Below, one piece after another: positions 1-13,600 of a stretch of DNA of 64,000 nucleotides. This DNA is from Monilinia fructicola (Eukaryota > Ascomycota > Leotiomycetes > Helotiales > Sclerotiniaceae), in assembly GCA_008692225.1 (NCBI GenBank), contig VICG01000015.1:1257001-1321000 (forward strand), read 5' to 3'. Made by a program: the position numbers and the translations under genes. How positions within the stretch are numbered: position 1 is the stretch's first letter; each line of letters starts with the position of its first letter. The notes beneath the pieces were generated by a model. The model was not told where the DNA came from and ran no database searches. It saw nothing but the letters and a program-made list of their open reading frames with translations.

Positions 1-1065
1 CCCGATCTATATCTTTTCACTACATTGTGTATGGATGTATGTATATGTATGATATTAACCTCGGACTTATGATCCAGCATCATACATCATACATCATACA
101 TCATACATCATCCATCCATCATACTACATACTACATACTACATACTACATACAATACCTCCCTCTCGACCTCCCTTGGTATATACTAGGTACATATACAT
201 ATAACAGTTTACTTGCTTGGTCCAAAATCACATCTCAAGAACGAGCGGGGACCAATTGAATAACAATAATCTTTGTAAGTCCTTGTTGTATCCAATGATG
301 GATCTCAAATTCCCCTCAAACCCCCATGAAAGAGGGAGCTTCGGATTTTGTGCTTTGTACAGCTGGAGTCCCTCCTTCTACTATACTACACTTTTCCAAC
401 AATACCTGTCTAGTCGTCATTCGGATGGTCATTGGTACGGTCATGGTCATTCGGTCATTCGTACATACAGTCAGTCAGTCAGTCAGTCAGTCAGATACAG
501 CCAGATTGACATATCCATGGATGCTTTAACGCTAACGCAGTTGTGGGGAAAGCTCCTCTAGTTCTATACTCTACTTCTTCCTACATTCCCATAAATTTCG
601 TCAGAGAGGAGCTCCGAGGGCTTTCCTTCCCTTCATCATCATCCTCCTCCTCCTGCTCATCATCATCATCAATCAACAACAACAACAACTTCTAATCAAG
701 AACAATCCAATTCCAATTCCAATTTCAATTCCAAATTAAAAGGAACTGGGAAAGGAAAGCGAAAAGGAATAGGAAAAGAAAAAGAAAAAAAAAGAAAGAA
801 GAAGACGAGACAAAACAAGATAAAAACAAAACAAATATCCAACAATTGTTTTCCTTCAAGCTTGTATTGACCTAACCTACGCCTTTTTACCATATACCTT
901 TGGTTCCTTCACAAGTTACTTTTTGGATCTCCCCATTTGATTCTTTTCCTCATTCTCTCTGCATTGCTTGCTTGCTTGCTTGCTTGCAACCTGCAGTCTC
1001 CCATCAAAACCCCACTTTAACAACTCAGGTTAACATAGCGACAGCTTGTCGCACCCTGAATCAAG
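1..1065. other. Upstream region of gsy1 with simple repeats
   Basis: No gene is supported here. The stretch holds CATCATA-type repeats (about 66-150), a (CAGT)n run near 468-494, a CAT/TCC-rich run around 636-690 and a (GCTT)n run near 964-987. The last few hundred bases are pyrimidine-rich in places and lie directly before the gsy1 start codon, so they are probably promoter and 5' untranslated leader. No unambiguous TATA box or operator could be assigned. Confidence 0.6.
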
Positions 1066-3441
1066 ATGTCGGAAACTAACAGAGACATCAAGAATCACTT
1101 TTTGTTTGAGATAGCCACAGAAGTTGCTAATCGAGGTAAGGAAATACTTCATTCCTGGAATTCCTGACATTCCGAAAGAACATTTTATTAACATGGTCCT
1201 CTTTTCCTAGTTGGTGGTATCTACTCTGTCATTAAATCCAAAGCACCAGTCACAACCGCAGAATATGGAGATCGATACACTCTTATCGGTCCTCTCAATA
1301 GGCAGTCTGTAAGTTTTTTGACTTGGAAATTACTTATGAACTTGCCTAATTTTTTATAGGCCGCAGTGGAAGTAGAGGCCTTAACCCCAACAAACCCCCA
1401 TCTCGCTGCAACAATCGAATCCATGGAAGAAAGAGGTATTCAATTGGTATATGGTCGTTGGTTGATTGAGGGTGCCCCAAGAGTTCTTTTAATAGACACC
1501 AAGAGTGCATACAGATTTCTTGATGAATGGAAGGCCGACCTGTGGAATACCGCGGGCATCCCATCTCCACCTGGTGATGATGAGACCAATGAACAGTTGT
1601 CTTTGGCTACTTGGTGGCATGGTTCTTGGGAGAGGTTAGTACATCTGCATTGCATGATCTCCTGCATGTCACTTTCCAAGGCTAACATGCTCTTAGTTGT
1701 GTCGCTCACGAGAAAGAAAAAGCCGTCATTGCGCATTTCCACGAATGGCTTTCTGGTGTCGCACTCCCCCTCTGCAAGAAGCGTCGTATAGACGTCACCA
1801 CCATCTTCACTACCCACGCTACTCTGCTAGGAAGATATCTCTGCGCAGGATCAGTGGATTTCTACAACAATTTACAATTCTTTGATGTGGATGCCGAGGC
1901 AGGAAAGCGTGGTATCTACCACAGATATTGCATAGAACGTGCTTCTGCACATTCTTGCGATGTTTTCACCACCGTTTCGCACATCACTGCCTACGAGTCT
2001 GAGCATTTGTTGAAGAGAAAACCAGATGGTGTCCTTCCTAACGGTCTGAACGTCACAAAGTTCTCGGCCATGCACGAATTTCAGAATTTGCACCAACAGG
2101 CCAAGGAGAAGATCACCGACTTTGTCAGAGGTCACTTCTACGGACACAATGACTTTGATCCCGAAAACACCCTCTACTTTTTCACTGCCGGAAGATACGA
2201 ATACCGTAATAAGGGTGTTGATATGTTCATAGAGTCACTGGCTCGTTTGAACCACCGTTTGAAGTCCTCGGGATCCAAGATGACTGTTGTTGCCTTTATT
2301 ATCATGCCGGCGCAAACTCAGTCCTTGACGGTCGAAGCATTAAAGGGACAAGCTGTCATTAAATCGTTTGCGTGACACGTGTGATGTCATTCAAACCGGT
2401 GTCGGAAGAAGAATTTTCGAGCGTGCGATTAAATGGCATGAGGGTGAGTCAATGCCAGATGAGAAGGAATTGATTACCAGTCAGGATCGTATCCTTCTAC
2501 GCAGACGTTTGTTTGCCATGAAGAGACATGGCCTTCCCCCCATTGTCACTTCACAATATGGCCAACGATTCTGAGGATCCAATTCTGAACCAGATCAGAA
2601 GAGTCCAGTTGTTCAACCACCCAACGGATCGCGTGAAGGTCATCTTCCACCCAGAGTTCTTGAACTCTGCCAATCCGGTGCTGCCAATGGATTACGACGA
2701 ATTCGTGCGAGGTACTCATTTGGGTGTGTTCTCATCCTACTATGAACCATGGGGTTATACACCTGCGGAATGTACCGTCATGGTGTTCCAAGTATTACCA
2801 CCAACTTGTCCGGGTTCGGTTGTTACATGGAGGAACTGATTGAGAATTCTACGGATTACGGTATTTACATCGTGGACCGAAGAATGAAGGGCGTCGATGA
2901 TTCAGTCAACCAATTGACCAATTACATGTTCGAATTCGCTGGAAAGAGTCGACGTCAACGAATCAACCAGAGAAATCGTACAGAGCGATTGAGCGATCTT
3001 CTCGATTGGAAGCGCATGGGCATGGAGTACGTCAAGGCTAGACAGCTCGCTTTGAGAAGAGCCTACCCTGATTCCTTCGATGGCGAAGAAGAGGACTTCA
3101 TCCCAGGGGTGGAGCAGAAGATCTCTAGACCTTTCTCGGTACCAGGTTCTCCAAGAGATCGTACTGGAATGATGACCCTGGTGATTTTGCCAGCCTGCAA
3201 GAAGGACACGAGGGATTGAGCACGGAAGATTATGTTGCCTGGAAGCTTCCGTAAGTTCTGTCGACAATCAATGAATAATATAGTGCTAACCCCTTTTCAC
3301 AGTGAGGAGGAAGATCCAGATGAGTATCCATTTCCACTCACCCTTCGATCAAAGAAAAGCCAAATGGAGCCCAAAGTCCATACGGTGGTGCGCAAAGCCC
3401 ATCGGAATACACGATTACCAATGGGGAACGGGTTAAAGTGA
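1066..3441 (+). CDS. gsy1: Glycogen synthase (GT3 family)
   Basis: Cytosolic enzyme that extends glycogen from UDP-glucose by alpha-1,4 linkage. Five exons fit: 1066-1135, 1211-1308, 1360-1634, 1697-3250 and 3303-3441, giving about 711 residues, the normal fungal length. The N-terminus carries GGIYSVI, the nucleotide-sugar loop. The catalytic pair of glutamates lies in [11 protein letters not shown] near 2740. The arginine cluster that senses glucose-6-phosphate ([17 protein letters not shown]) is at about 2940-2990. The start [17 protein letters not shown] matches the family. Exon 4 is broken by four single-base indels: extra T at 2367-2369, extra T at 2550-2551, missing G at 2782-2783 and missing C at 3176-3178. 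The net shift is zero and family sequence continues on both sides of each, so errors in the sequence are more likely than a dead gene. The last 30 or so residues may also be misframed, because a second frame gives a plausible tail ending after 3441. Confidence 0.93.
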
Positions 3442-6400
3442 GCTTTTATACAAACAAATGATTAGAACTAGTGAACCAAGGACGGCATTCATTGAGACTA
3501 CGACGTTGGGAGGCATAATACGAAGATGATGAATAATCATGTACCAAAATGTCTATACTGCTTTTCTGTTTGCATTTCTGCGCGCTGCTATTATGTTGCT
3601 TGCATCTCTGCGGTACCACTTGCAATTTCATACATCATACCCTCTTCGTTTTGAACGTTGGTGGATTTATCTATGCATGGGAATGGGTTCGCGAGGATAT
3701 GAGCACGTTCATTTTCTTTGTTTTGGCATTATGGGGTGGGTGATCTCTGAAGGTCATGAATGAAGGAAATATATGGAGAGGAGGGATGCAGGATGTTAAT
3801 TGGCAAGAAAAGCAAGGCATTGTTACCTTTTTAACAATACAAATATGGCTTTTAAGCACCGTAGATAGGAATGACAGTTTTGACGTTTTTAATCAAATAA
3901 TCAATGAATGAGCCTTGGGAGCTAGTTTACATTGCATTATGGGGTCGTGCTGGGAATGGACACTCGGAGGTGACATATCATTATATCTATGGCCCAGGTG
4001 TAAATTTATCCCTGGGGATTCATTTCAACATGGACATGAGGATGGGAACAGAGATTCGTGGCGGGAAGGAAATGGTGCGAAGGAAGGATCACCACCAATG
4101 GAAGGGAGAAGAGCGCGTACAGAGGGAGATGAAAACTTCCGGGAAATGTGAAAGATGTAGTGTAATTTCTACGTAAGCACCAGCATAAGAATCAGAATCA
4201 AAATCGAAATCGAAATCAGAATCAGAATCAGAATTACAAAAAAGTAACTCAAGGTGCGGGCTGGCTGGCTAGGTAGGTGAGTAGGTACCTAGGTAGGTAG
4301 GTAGGTAAAGTTTTCAACTCAAAGATGGAAGCGAAAGATTTGTTGGGTTGTTTGTTTCCGTTAGTGTGTATGGATGGATGGATGGATGGATGGATGGATG
4401 GAATCGAAGGTGTGTGAAGTGTTGTTTGGGAGAGGGCGCTGGGGGTTACGCTGCGTTTTAATCTGCGATGGCGGTGGATGTGTCTCTATTGTGATGAATC
4501 GAATTGTGATGAATCGAATCGAGTCGAACCCAACGATTCTGCAAACTGCCAATGAGAGAGAGGATGAGGGGCGCAGCTGTGCCCCCCCCCCCTTACCCCC
4601 CTTCGCATCCTCTCTCCTCGTCCGCTTTCCAACGCTAGCCATCTCGCCGCCGCGCGTTGTCGCCTGTCGCTTTTCTACCCCGTGCTGGTGTGGTGGTTTT
4701 TTTGGGCTGGCGTTTCTTGTCATTTTTTTGGTTGGTTGGATTTGGAGGTCCGGGGGGGGGGGGGGGGGGGCTTCAAGTACTCTAGCCTACCGTGCGTGTA
4801 TGATGTGACCGGGTATTCGTCCTGTCGAATGCCCCGAGTCACCCCGGGTATACATACAACAATCGTATCGTTGCCCAACCCTGCGTGCTAGCTGGTGGTA
4901 TCCAATTGGACGCTCCCATGACGGCCCGGATCTCGTCACATGTGCCTTTTCGGAATCTTTCCCGCCGGCGTCTTGGGCATTGCATTCGCGATGATGATTC
5001 GCAGAGTCCTTGTCCATTAGGCTCTGTAGCTAGCGACAACATTGCTGTTCTCGCGCGACGCACCGTCTGGAGCGTGTGGGATGCGTGGGCGCGGATGTTG
5101 CTCGTTCGTTCGTTGGCGAGCGCGATTTGGGGGGGTCATGATGTGTGCGGTGGTCTTGGGATGCGAGGTGGCGTGGTGCCACCATCGCGGTATTTCCACA
5201 TGGCAGCATGCTGTATATATCAATGGTATCTTGGCATCATACTTATGACGGGCCGTCAGAGTTTGGGGGTTGGGCAGCATTATTTGTGTAGATGGGAGTT
5301 GGCACTCGCCATTTGTTTTGTCTTATAATATATATATATTGGAGCTGCTCGGCCTGTTGATTTTTGTCTATTGGGCTAGCCCTGGAGGCTCATTCAAGTA
5401 TTGGGTATTACCAGTCTGTTAGCATTGATATAATCGTTCCAAATCCTATTGCTAGTATTGTTGAAGCTAGGTATTCAGAAATGGAAGTGTTTCATATGTT
5501 ATTATAGAATAGGGGGGGGGGGGGTCTTTCGATGAAATAGGGAGCGAAAGCGAGATGGAGAAGTAATTTACTTTGACGAAATGAAACGATATCACTTATT
5601 TTAACGAAATGATGAAATGGGCAATCTCGAGATGGCTTTGGATAATGAGAAATAATACATGCTGTTATCGTTGAAGTGAATTTGATGATGGGACAGTGAA
5701 ATTGAAGAGTTGAGATGGATTGAAAACTAATATGTTGATGTCTTGAAGTTGATACAGTAATTCCAAAGGGATTTTTGATACAAACGCTTCAAAGATCATT
5801 CCTTCATAATACTAGGTACGTAAAGTGTAAGCTATATTGACAATCAGAAGGACTTTGTACAACGATGGCATATTGTCATCATCTGGTTCCCTGGGGGAGA
5901 AAAGGAAGGATGTCGTAATGCAGTAAGGATGAAAGCTGGGTCAAAGAGAAGAAGTAAAAGATGGCGATGGCCTGGAGGATCCGAGTGCCTGTGAAGTTCA
6001 TGTGTGAGAAGAGGATACGATTTGATTGGAGACAGGCAGCGATGATTGTTATGGTGGATGGTTCACGGTGGTTCAGGGATGGGAGAAGGGAGAACTTGGT
6101 ACGCGATTTTCTATCTTGAGAACCGCATTGTCGTGGATGGTACTTGCATAGTCATCGCACGGCAGGATTCTCATACTGAACAAAACAAGGAGATTGTCGC
6201 TTGGAGAAAACAATAACAGGAGTGAAGCGTTTTTATATCATAATGAGGTCGAGATGAGGTTGGGATCTTGTGATCTCCAACGCCACATTCAGCCTGACTG
6301 CAAGCCAATTACACAACAGATACGCCATATACGCCACGGTGTCATGACATGCACAAGGAAGATCCATAGAGAATCGGGATTGCTCTCCCTGGTTTATCGA

Positions 6401-6800
6401 CATGTTTAAATATATCAGCATCGTGATGTTGAATTCCAATAAAAAATTGCAATCTCGATATGTCTTGGAGTCAAATATTTCAAACCGTCACCTCGTGGAT
6501 GAATCTATCCATCACTCAAGTGTGACCACACCCCATGACTTATACATCAGAGGATAGGTACCTACCCGATAGTAGTTAAGGTAGGAAGGTTAAGGTTAAA
6601 CTTTTTACTCGGTTATTACCGCATCACTACCTCAAAGCATCACGTGTATCAAGTCGAGCTCGAATCTACCTAGGTAGGAGGTACCTAACAGTCAACGTGT
6701 CTTTAAAGTTCCGAGATTAATCAAATATACATCATATAAATCATCTTCCAACCTCAGACCATTCACGTACTATCCAGTTTTGAAAACTTCCTATCGAGCT
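3442..6800. other. Intergenic spacer with microsatellites and homopolymers
   Basis: No supported gene. Seen here: GAATCA/AAATCG-type repeats (about 4187-4234), a GGTA/GGCT block (4255-4307), (GGAT)n at 4370-4400, an 11-base poly-C at 4582-4592, a 19-base poly-G at 4752-4770 and a 13-base poly-G at 5512-5524. The open frames across 4374-5328 have skewed, low-complexity composition and no recognisable domain. Copies of ACCTAGGTA occur near 4288 and 6668. Confidence 0.55.
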
Positions 6801-7990
6801 ATGGCGAACTCAGAGACGGGAGAAGTAGTACCAGAAAACTCTAGCGGGGACGAAGCCGATTCATTTACGATCTTCAGGGGTTTCCCAAGGAACTTCGACT
6901 AAAGATATGGGAGATAGCCATACAGGATCCGAGAATGTGAAGTTAAATTACTTCGCTCTCTCTTGTTGTGAACACGCAATGGTTAGAGTACGCTCTGATA
7001 TGACGGTGCCAGACAGATGCCGAAACGACCATTATAGTGGTTCACCTGGTACTAGCTGCACCGGCTTGCTCGGTATATTGCCACAGGACATGGAATCTTT
7101 GAACAGCATAGGATAGGATGGCGGGAGCAAGAACTGGTCGGTTTCTGCTCGGAGATGGATCCTCCAAGCTTATTACTTGTTTGCAAAGAGTCATACGAAG
7201 TCGCATCCAAAAGATATAAGAGAGCGTTTCCAGCTTGGGCGCTTTACCTGAGACTTATTTTGACTACGAAAGGACGTGTTGTCTCTCTGCATAGAATATC
7301 TTGAAACGGAAGTAGCTATTGCGGACCAAGATTCTCACCTGATGGTGCGAGCAGAGGCATGCAAGGTCCAAAATCTTTCTTTCTCGTTTGACCAAATTTT
7401 CTTCAGAGAGAGTATACGGCAGAAGAGGATCTACGTGACAGAAGTGTCTTCGTAGGCCATATATTACAGGTGTTTTGCAACGTTAAGCATTTAACAATTG
7501 AGGTCGAGGATCACGCAGAGCTTTTTAATGGAGGAAAATGCTTGAACGAGATAAGGAAGGAGCTAGAATGGTTCGAGCCAATCGAAGTTACTGAGGCTCT
7601 AGACATGTTCCATTCGGTTTGAAACCCAAACCATTGATCTTCATCGAGGGCTACTTCGCGAGAGCAAAAGACTACCTGAGCTGGATATTGACTTGGAAAT
7701 GGTCGAGAGACATAGGTTGGAGGATCTCGAAATGGGTTTGGTATGGCAGTTGCAGAAATTCATTGGAAGCACTTGGTGACTACCACTTTCAAGACCGAAT
7801 TCGAAGCTTTGAAGAAGAATATGAGTGCGCACAGGCTTTGTCTGTCATAGAATTGGAGAAACTGACACTCTTACACTTGATCCAAGCACATTGGTGTCTG
7901 AATCCAGGGAAGATTCTTCGTAGTTTCTACTCTTATTGTTTGGTATCAACGCGCTTTTCCGTTAATTTCATAACATTCCATTTTTGATTC
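6801..7990 (+). pseudogene. 2EXR-domain protein gene, frame broken
   Basis: Fungal 2EXR proteins are an expanded family of unknown function. The start MANSETGEVVPENS is followed, after a shift, by FPKELRLKIWEIAIQDPR, the family's opening signature. Further on are PPSLLLVCKESYEVASKRY and ETYFDYER, the usual middle blocks, then VLSLCIEYLETEVAIADQD. At least five reading-frame changes are needed within about 600 bases. Several sit in short homopolymers that appear one base short: AA at 6887-6888, AA at 6934-6935 and GG at 7272-7273. Weaker similarity runs on to about 7990, and the 3' end is uncertain. Family membership is fairly secure. Whether the gene is truly dead or damaged by sequence errors cannot be told, because the adjacent housekeeping gene gsy1 shows the same kind of indel. 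Confidence 0.65.
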
Positions 7991-9022
7991 CAAACACTTT
8001 TATGTCTTATCCACCAGAAAACTTGTTTATTGCTCCGGACTTCAAACACTACGGGCGACTGGACTGGCCGTCTGCACATTCAGATAGAAAGATTAACTGT
8101 GAGTGGGGAAGGGGAAGGTGCAAAGGGGGGGGGGGGGAGGGGGTGTTTCCGCATTTGCAGACCGGAGTTTGTATTTTTTGATTACACCAAAAAGTGAGGA
8201 TGATCGTGCTTCCCCAGATACATTTGATTTGAAACTAATAGTCGTATAGCACTGTAATTTACAGGAAAGTCATAGGAATGCCTGCATGATGTTGCTAAAA
8301 GCATTTTTTTTCAAGGGAACACTTGCAGAAATGGTGATGGAAAAGCTAACTTGCTCTTCGGGAAACCATTTGTCGTAGGAGTCAATGCAGAAGCCAACGT
8401 TGTTGACTGCCCGATATTATCACTGCATATTGTACAGTATATTGCGTATTGAGCTGATTGATTGCTATTAGCTAGTATGATGTATAGCATGACCAGGAAT
8501 TCCAACCGCAGAGATTGTCGAGGCTAATGGCACGAGTTATTGCAGCGTCCTACATATGCCTGGGACTTCTTATTCGATACCTGAGAATAGGAATACTGAC
8601 CATATCATAATTTTGCCTTTCCATTGGAGGATTTGATATGGTTACACTCATCTTGCACTGGCACGAGGAGGACAGCATGCTGCGAGGTAAGGCTGATGAT
8701 GGCGAAGCATTATACCGAAGTGGGAGCTTGCAGAAGAGCAAAGACTATATGAGCTATACATATTCTCAGCTAAAGAATGTGAGCCGAGTTCGGGCTAATA
8801 AATCATTGATCGCTGTGGGCATGCTTTTTGGGAGGTGTATGTGGACTCCCCCCTCGTCAAAAACCTACGTTGGTCTACGGTGTCTTCTCTTCCTCTGAGG
8901 CTCTTTGATACCTTACTTCTGAATTAGCACAAGCCAATTCCAAAATTGACTTCGGGAGCCAACTCACTCAAGCTTGATTGATATCCCAATGGCGTTGTTT
9001 CGGTCCACCACGACTATCCGTT
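7991..9022. other. Spacer between two broken genes
   Basis: No gene could be supported. A 13-base poly-G lies at 8125-8137. The frame at 8638-8898 has a protein-like look but no recognised domain, and may be a missed 5' exon of the membrane protein gene that follows. Confidence 0.35.
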
Positions 9023-10630
9023 ATGAGAAAATTGCACAAAGGTTTTCGAGCCTTAAGGACGAGAAATTTTTGTATGTTTGGCTTGATATGCAGCTGGACT
9101 TTTGGCCTGGAATCTTTTGGCTTCACGATATACTGTATCTACGTGACGAAATTGATGGCATCCAAGGTCTATCCCAAACTAGACTTCGACAAAGAGATCA
9201 TTACGCTTGCCCTGGATATCGTTGTAACTTTTCTGAATGAATGCACCGGATCCATAAATAGCGTATCTCTCCGATGGTCCCTCCGGGCTGAGGAAAGACT
9301 AGCATTCAATTCAAATATTCGCCTTCTATCAAGCTCGGAATTTTCCAGGCCCAACAAGGTAAAGAAAATTCCAATACTAGGTACATGTTCATCATGAAAT
9401 CTCAGTCTAATAATATGACGAAATCGTGGAATTGGCTCATGAAAATGGCTGGAAATTATCGACGGAAAGCACCTGTCAACATTGGAACTGACTTTGTTTT
9501 AGTGGTATTCGAACCTTGTTTTCTTCATCTGCATCATTTTGTCATATGCATCCATACCGTTCGTTGTAGGGCTTGATGGCATAGTATCATGGTTCTCTTG
9601 ATGATTCTTAGCTTCAGTATCATGGGACAGGCAGCGCTTGCTACATGGGCAGTCTATTCAACGGAGATACCAATTTGGAGTTCAAGTCCAATCGACACGG
9701 CATATGTCTGTAGCAACGCGGAAAAGTAGGTACTACCTGCCGCGAAGGATGGGCCGCTGTATGAAGTCGGTTCACGATGAAGGCATGGATTGCTTTCCCT
9801 CTCTTCCGAAGGGCAAGCAAGGTACGGCATTCACTTCACGACCGGAGTGTAGAACGTTATACGACTACTGTGTGCTGTCCTCTTGTATAGCGGCTTATGG
9901 GGTGGCGCTGTATATTTTGTCATTAGTCTTCCGATAACCTTTGAAGGAATGTCGTTAGGAATGTCTTGCGGCTCATGGAGTTTAATTCCCGTTCCACCCG
10001 AAGGTGCCCCCCAACTGCCCGAGTTCAACAATATTGATGATCCGTTAGCATCTGAAGAGAGTATCTACAGTCAGGATCCACTGTTTTTCGAATCGAGACA
10101 GGTAGTATCTATTGTCATTATCGCAGCCCTCCAAAGTGTAATCACACTCTCCCTGCATTGTGCCGAGCTCATTGTTAATCTTTCTCGTGACGAGGAGGTT
10201 TTCCGCCGAGTCACATCATCGAAAGGAGCTCATCCAAAATATAACTCAATCTTGATGACCTTAAAGAGCTGGCAAAGCATTGTTTCTGCTTATGTGCAAA
10301 GCTATCTCTCATTGGATGTTCAGTCTGGCCCTTAGCTCGTATTTGAGACTACCCATCCTAGTTATGTACCCAATGCAAATATCTTACCTCTCAATTCCCT
10401 CGGGCATAGTGGCAGCCTTTGCGACATACGTCAGTCTACGACGACCATCTGGCCCACTACCGGCAACATATGGACACCTGAAAAGACTAGTTGACTTGAT
10501 TGATGAATGTCAGGGAGATTCACTAATGCTCTGGGGACACAAAGTTGATGATTCCAACGGCGAGCCGAACTTGGCAGGTATGGAGAATGAACCTATGAGG
10601 GTGATCAAGATGGATGAACTGTATGGGTGA
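9023..10630 (+). pseudogene. Fungal multi-pass membrane protein gene, frame broken
   Basis: I recognise a widespread but uncharacterised filamentous-fungal membrane protein family from successive conserved blocks: SINSVSLRWSLRAEERLAFN near 9250, IMGQAALATWAVYSTEIPIW near 9620-9670, GRCMKSVHDEG near 9750, a GLWGGAVYFVISL membrane segment near 9890, GSWSLIPVPPEG near 9975, LHCAELIVNLSRDEEVFRR near 10155 and a C-terminal AISHWMFSLALSSYL membrane segment near 10300. The blocks are in family order but in different frames. One or more introns are likely after 9357 (PNK followed by GTAAAG). Indels are needed between about 9840 and 9890 and at the TTT at 10283-10285, where one T fewer restores the frame. 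The start is uncertain. No function can be assigned. The damage may be sequence error or real decay. Confidence 0.55.
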
Positions 10631-13600
10631 ATGGTGGGGGGTAGAGATACTGGTCGTGGAAACGGAAATGGTATAAGTAGGAAGAATCCTTTCAACTTCA
10701 TAGGGAATGATGCGAGGTTAGGTCAGTGTAGCTCGATACTTTTCTTCTGCAATGGATCATACGTCCGTCTGTAACTTCTATAGATCCATGTCCTTTTACC
10801 AATACAGATCGCGACCACGGTAGCGTGCACTACACTATTTATCCTTCATAAAATCTCACCAGTACCTCACCATGGCAGACTATCACTTGACAGCCGGAGA
10901 GCTGTCAGAATGGGACAACTTTACCCGCACTTGACAATTGAAAAGACGAACGCGGAACGCCAACCAACCAACTCCAGCTTGGCGGAAAAGAAGATGTTGA
11001 TTATCATATCCCGTCAAAAGACCAGCAAAACACACTCCACACTTGCACCACAACCAAAATCCAACACTACAAACAGAGCGCACAACCCGATCACGCAAAG
11101 CAAGAAGAAACCCTGCCTATCATCTCCATTTTATGTCTACAGCTCGTCAGCGTCGAGATATGACGATGTGCCCCATCACCGATGCCCCAAAACCTTATTA
11201 AGATTACTCGGATGGCACGATGCGCTATCCACGCCGCTAAACCGGAATTCTTGCGAGTTCGCCGATTCCTGCTGGGATTTTGCACACGATCGAAGAAGAT
11301 GTACAAGGGGGTGGAAGGGGGGGGGGGGGAGGGCTCAAAATCTCGAGGCTGGGTAGAGTTTTCTTATACCCTCATGCGGAATAAGGTTTGTATGGAAAAT
11401 TTGTTGTTCGCTTCTTGATTGCCTTTCTGGGATCTTGTGGGTTTGTGTCTTCTTCTTCTTCTTCTCTTCTTTATGGATATATATATATATATATATAGAT
11501 GTTCCCTGTAGATTGATCTTATAAACGATTTCGGATATCGGGTCAAGCAAGCGGAACTTGGGGCAGTAGATCGAATGGGTGTAGGCGAGATGTTGTATAA
11601 CAAATAGCAGAAAACAAACATCAAATAACAAACGACAAAGAAAGGAAATCAAGTTGATGCACTAGCACCCTCGCCCAATCTCGATCAATACTCGTCAAGC
11701 TAGATAATCTTACTCGGGACTCATGAATTCTGTAAATTTTTGCTTCATCTCATCTACTAAATCTCATGTATCATGCGTGTACGCTATATCGTAATCTCTC
11801 AAATCCCGATCTCTTTCCCTGGTATGCTCACATATTTTAGACTGGCACTGTAATGTACTGAACCATTACACTCACGATCCAACACTACCTCGGAACTTCC
11901 ACACACAAAATTTTACTGTGTCCTAACTCCCATCACTAATATCCCCTGTCCCGCTTGCCTTCCCTTTCCCTCCCTTCCCATACCTTAATAAGCGAAAAAG
12001 CGAGAAAGCGCACACACCACACCACACCAACGGCAACCAAGCACCGTCATTCCCCAATCGCCAGACGAACCCAACCCATCCAACCCAAGACGCGAAATTC
12101 AATCCCAATGCACCTTGAACCATCTATATGCCCGTCGCATTACATTGCATCAATGCCAGATTCCCCATCTCAACCCCCATCCCACTCCGTGATCCGCGAC
12201 GGGCATTGGCTCATGGGAACTTGGAAGTAGAGGGAGAGGATTGCGAATGTGCACGTTTGAATCTCAGGATGAACCTTTTCGTCTGGAGTTTTCAGACGGA
12301 GGGTTGTTTCGGGAGAGGGGCACGGCATTCTGGAGCGTGGGAAAGCGTTGGGTTTGGTGGAGGGGTTTGCTTTAGCGTTTGGAGGTTTGGGTTTGTGCGG
12401 GGGGGGGGGGGGGTTGGTTGGTAGGTTGGTTGGTTGGTTGGTGTCACTTAGTTTTGCGGTGTCGCGAGGTATTCCGGTTTGGGTCTATACTTTCTTTGCC
12501 ATGGTCGCTTGTGGTTTGTGCGATGGTGTAAACTAAGCCTGTGCTTTATCTTGGTGGCAAAGACTGGTCGTTTGGGCTTATCTTACTATGTGGTAGGTCG
12601 GTGTGGATGCATGTATATCGCTGTCATGGATGGATCGACTTGGCTGATTTCCAATCTATGTTGTGTATTGTGTGGTTACGCGGAAATCTTGTCTCGCTTG
12701 GGACTATGACACGATAAGGCGTTGTGAGGTTAAGGTTTCTACTGCACAACGTTGCACATGTGAGATGCCGAGATGAGCATGGAAAACAGCATTTTCACCA
12801 TCTTCTCCGTCTGATTCATTATTTATCGCATGAGTAGCAGATGGGATGGGAAAGTCTTTCGTGGTTTACTAGATTAGTCCGAATTGGAGTCAGAGTCTTG
12901 AGAACGGGAACGAGAGCTGAAAAGATGAGGTGAGCTGGGGATCGTGAGACGCGGAGATAAGTCGATGCAGGCTTATCAGCTTTCTAATTCAAGAAGATAA
13001 AAGTGTCCAGGAGACACCTCGAGGCTCAAGACAGCTATGCCCTTGCGCATCGCTCATCTTCATTAACCCAACGCTCACGGTACCGGCTTACCCGGGAATT
13101 ATCCTCAACAGTGGGATCACCAGCCTTATAATTAGCAATCTAATATAGTATGCACCCCTGTACTCCATCCATATCAAACCGTACTGTGCTGTATTAACCT
13201 TGAAACCCCGCCGATCGGTATGCGTGAATCATCTTGACAGGGCTCAGGGACAGTGTACACCCGGTATGGTAGCCGAGCACACGACTCTACAAGGCCTCGA
13301 GCAGGTTTTTACTTTTACGGAGTACCTAGTTGGGCGCTTGGCGAGTTTAGTCGTGCGCCACAGAGGCTTAAACGGCTTAAAGTGACCTGTTTCGCGGGAA
13401 TCGTCTGGAAAGTCGCATTACTAGGGAAAAGAAAGACGAAGAGAAAAGGGTTGAAAATGCTTCTATGATACTGTATGATATGTTTGTCTTTTCGATTCGG
13501 GACTTCGGGGTTATACCCAGGTGTGTTGGATCCTATTGTAATGCAGAGAAAGAAAGACAGAGGGTTGAATCTGTTGATTTAGCTTAGTTCACGTACTGGC

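Noticed and set aside
2368..3219. Three separate small genes within glycogen synthase exon 4
   Set aside because: They are consecutive pieces of a single GT3 protein separated by single-base indels.
4374..5328. Open frames of 120-147 codons in the spacer after gsy1
   Set aside because: They are built on GGAT repeats and poly-G/C runs, and no family is recognisable.
10910..11356. 148-codon + strand frame
   Set aside because: Residue mix is atypical, it ends in a poly-G run, the opposite strand is equally open, and there is no domain.
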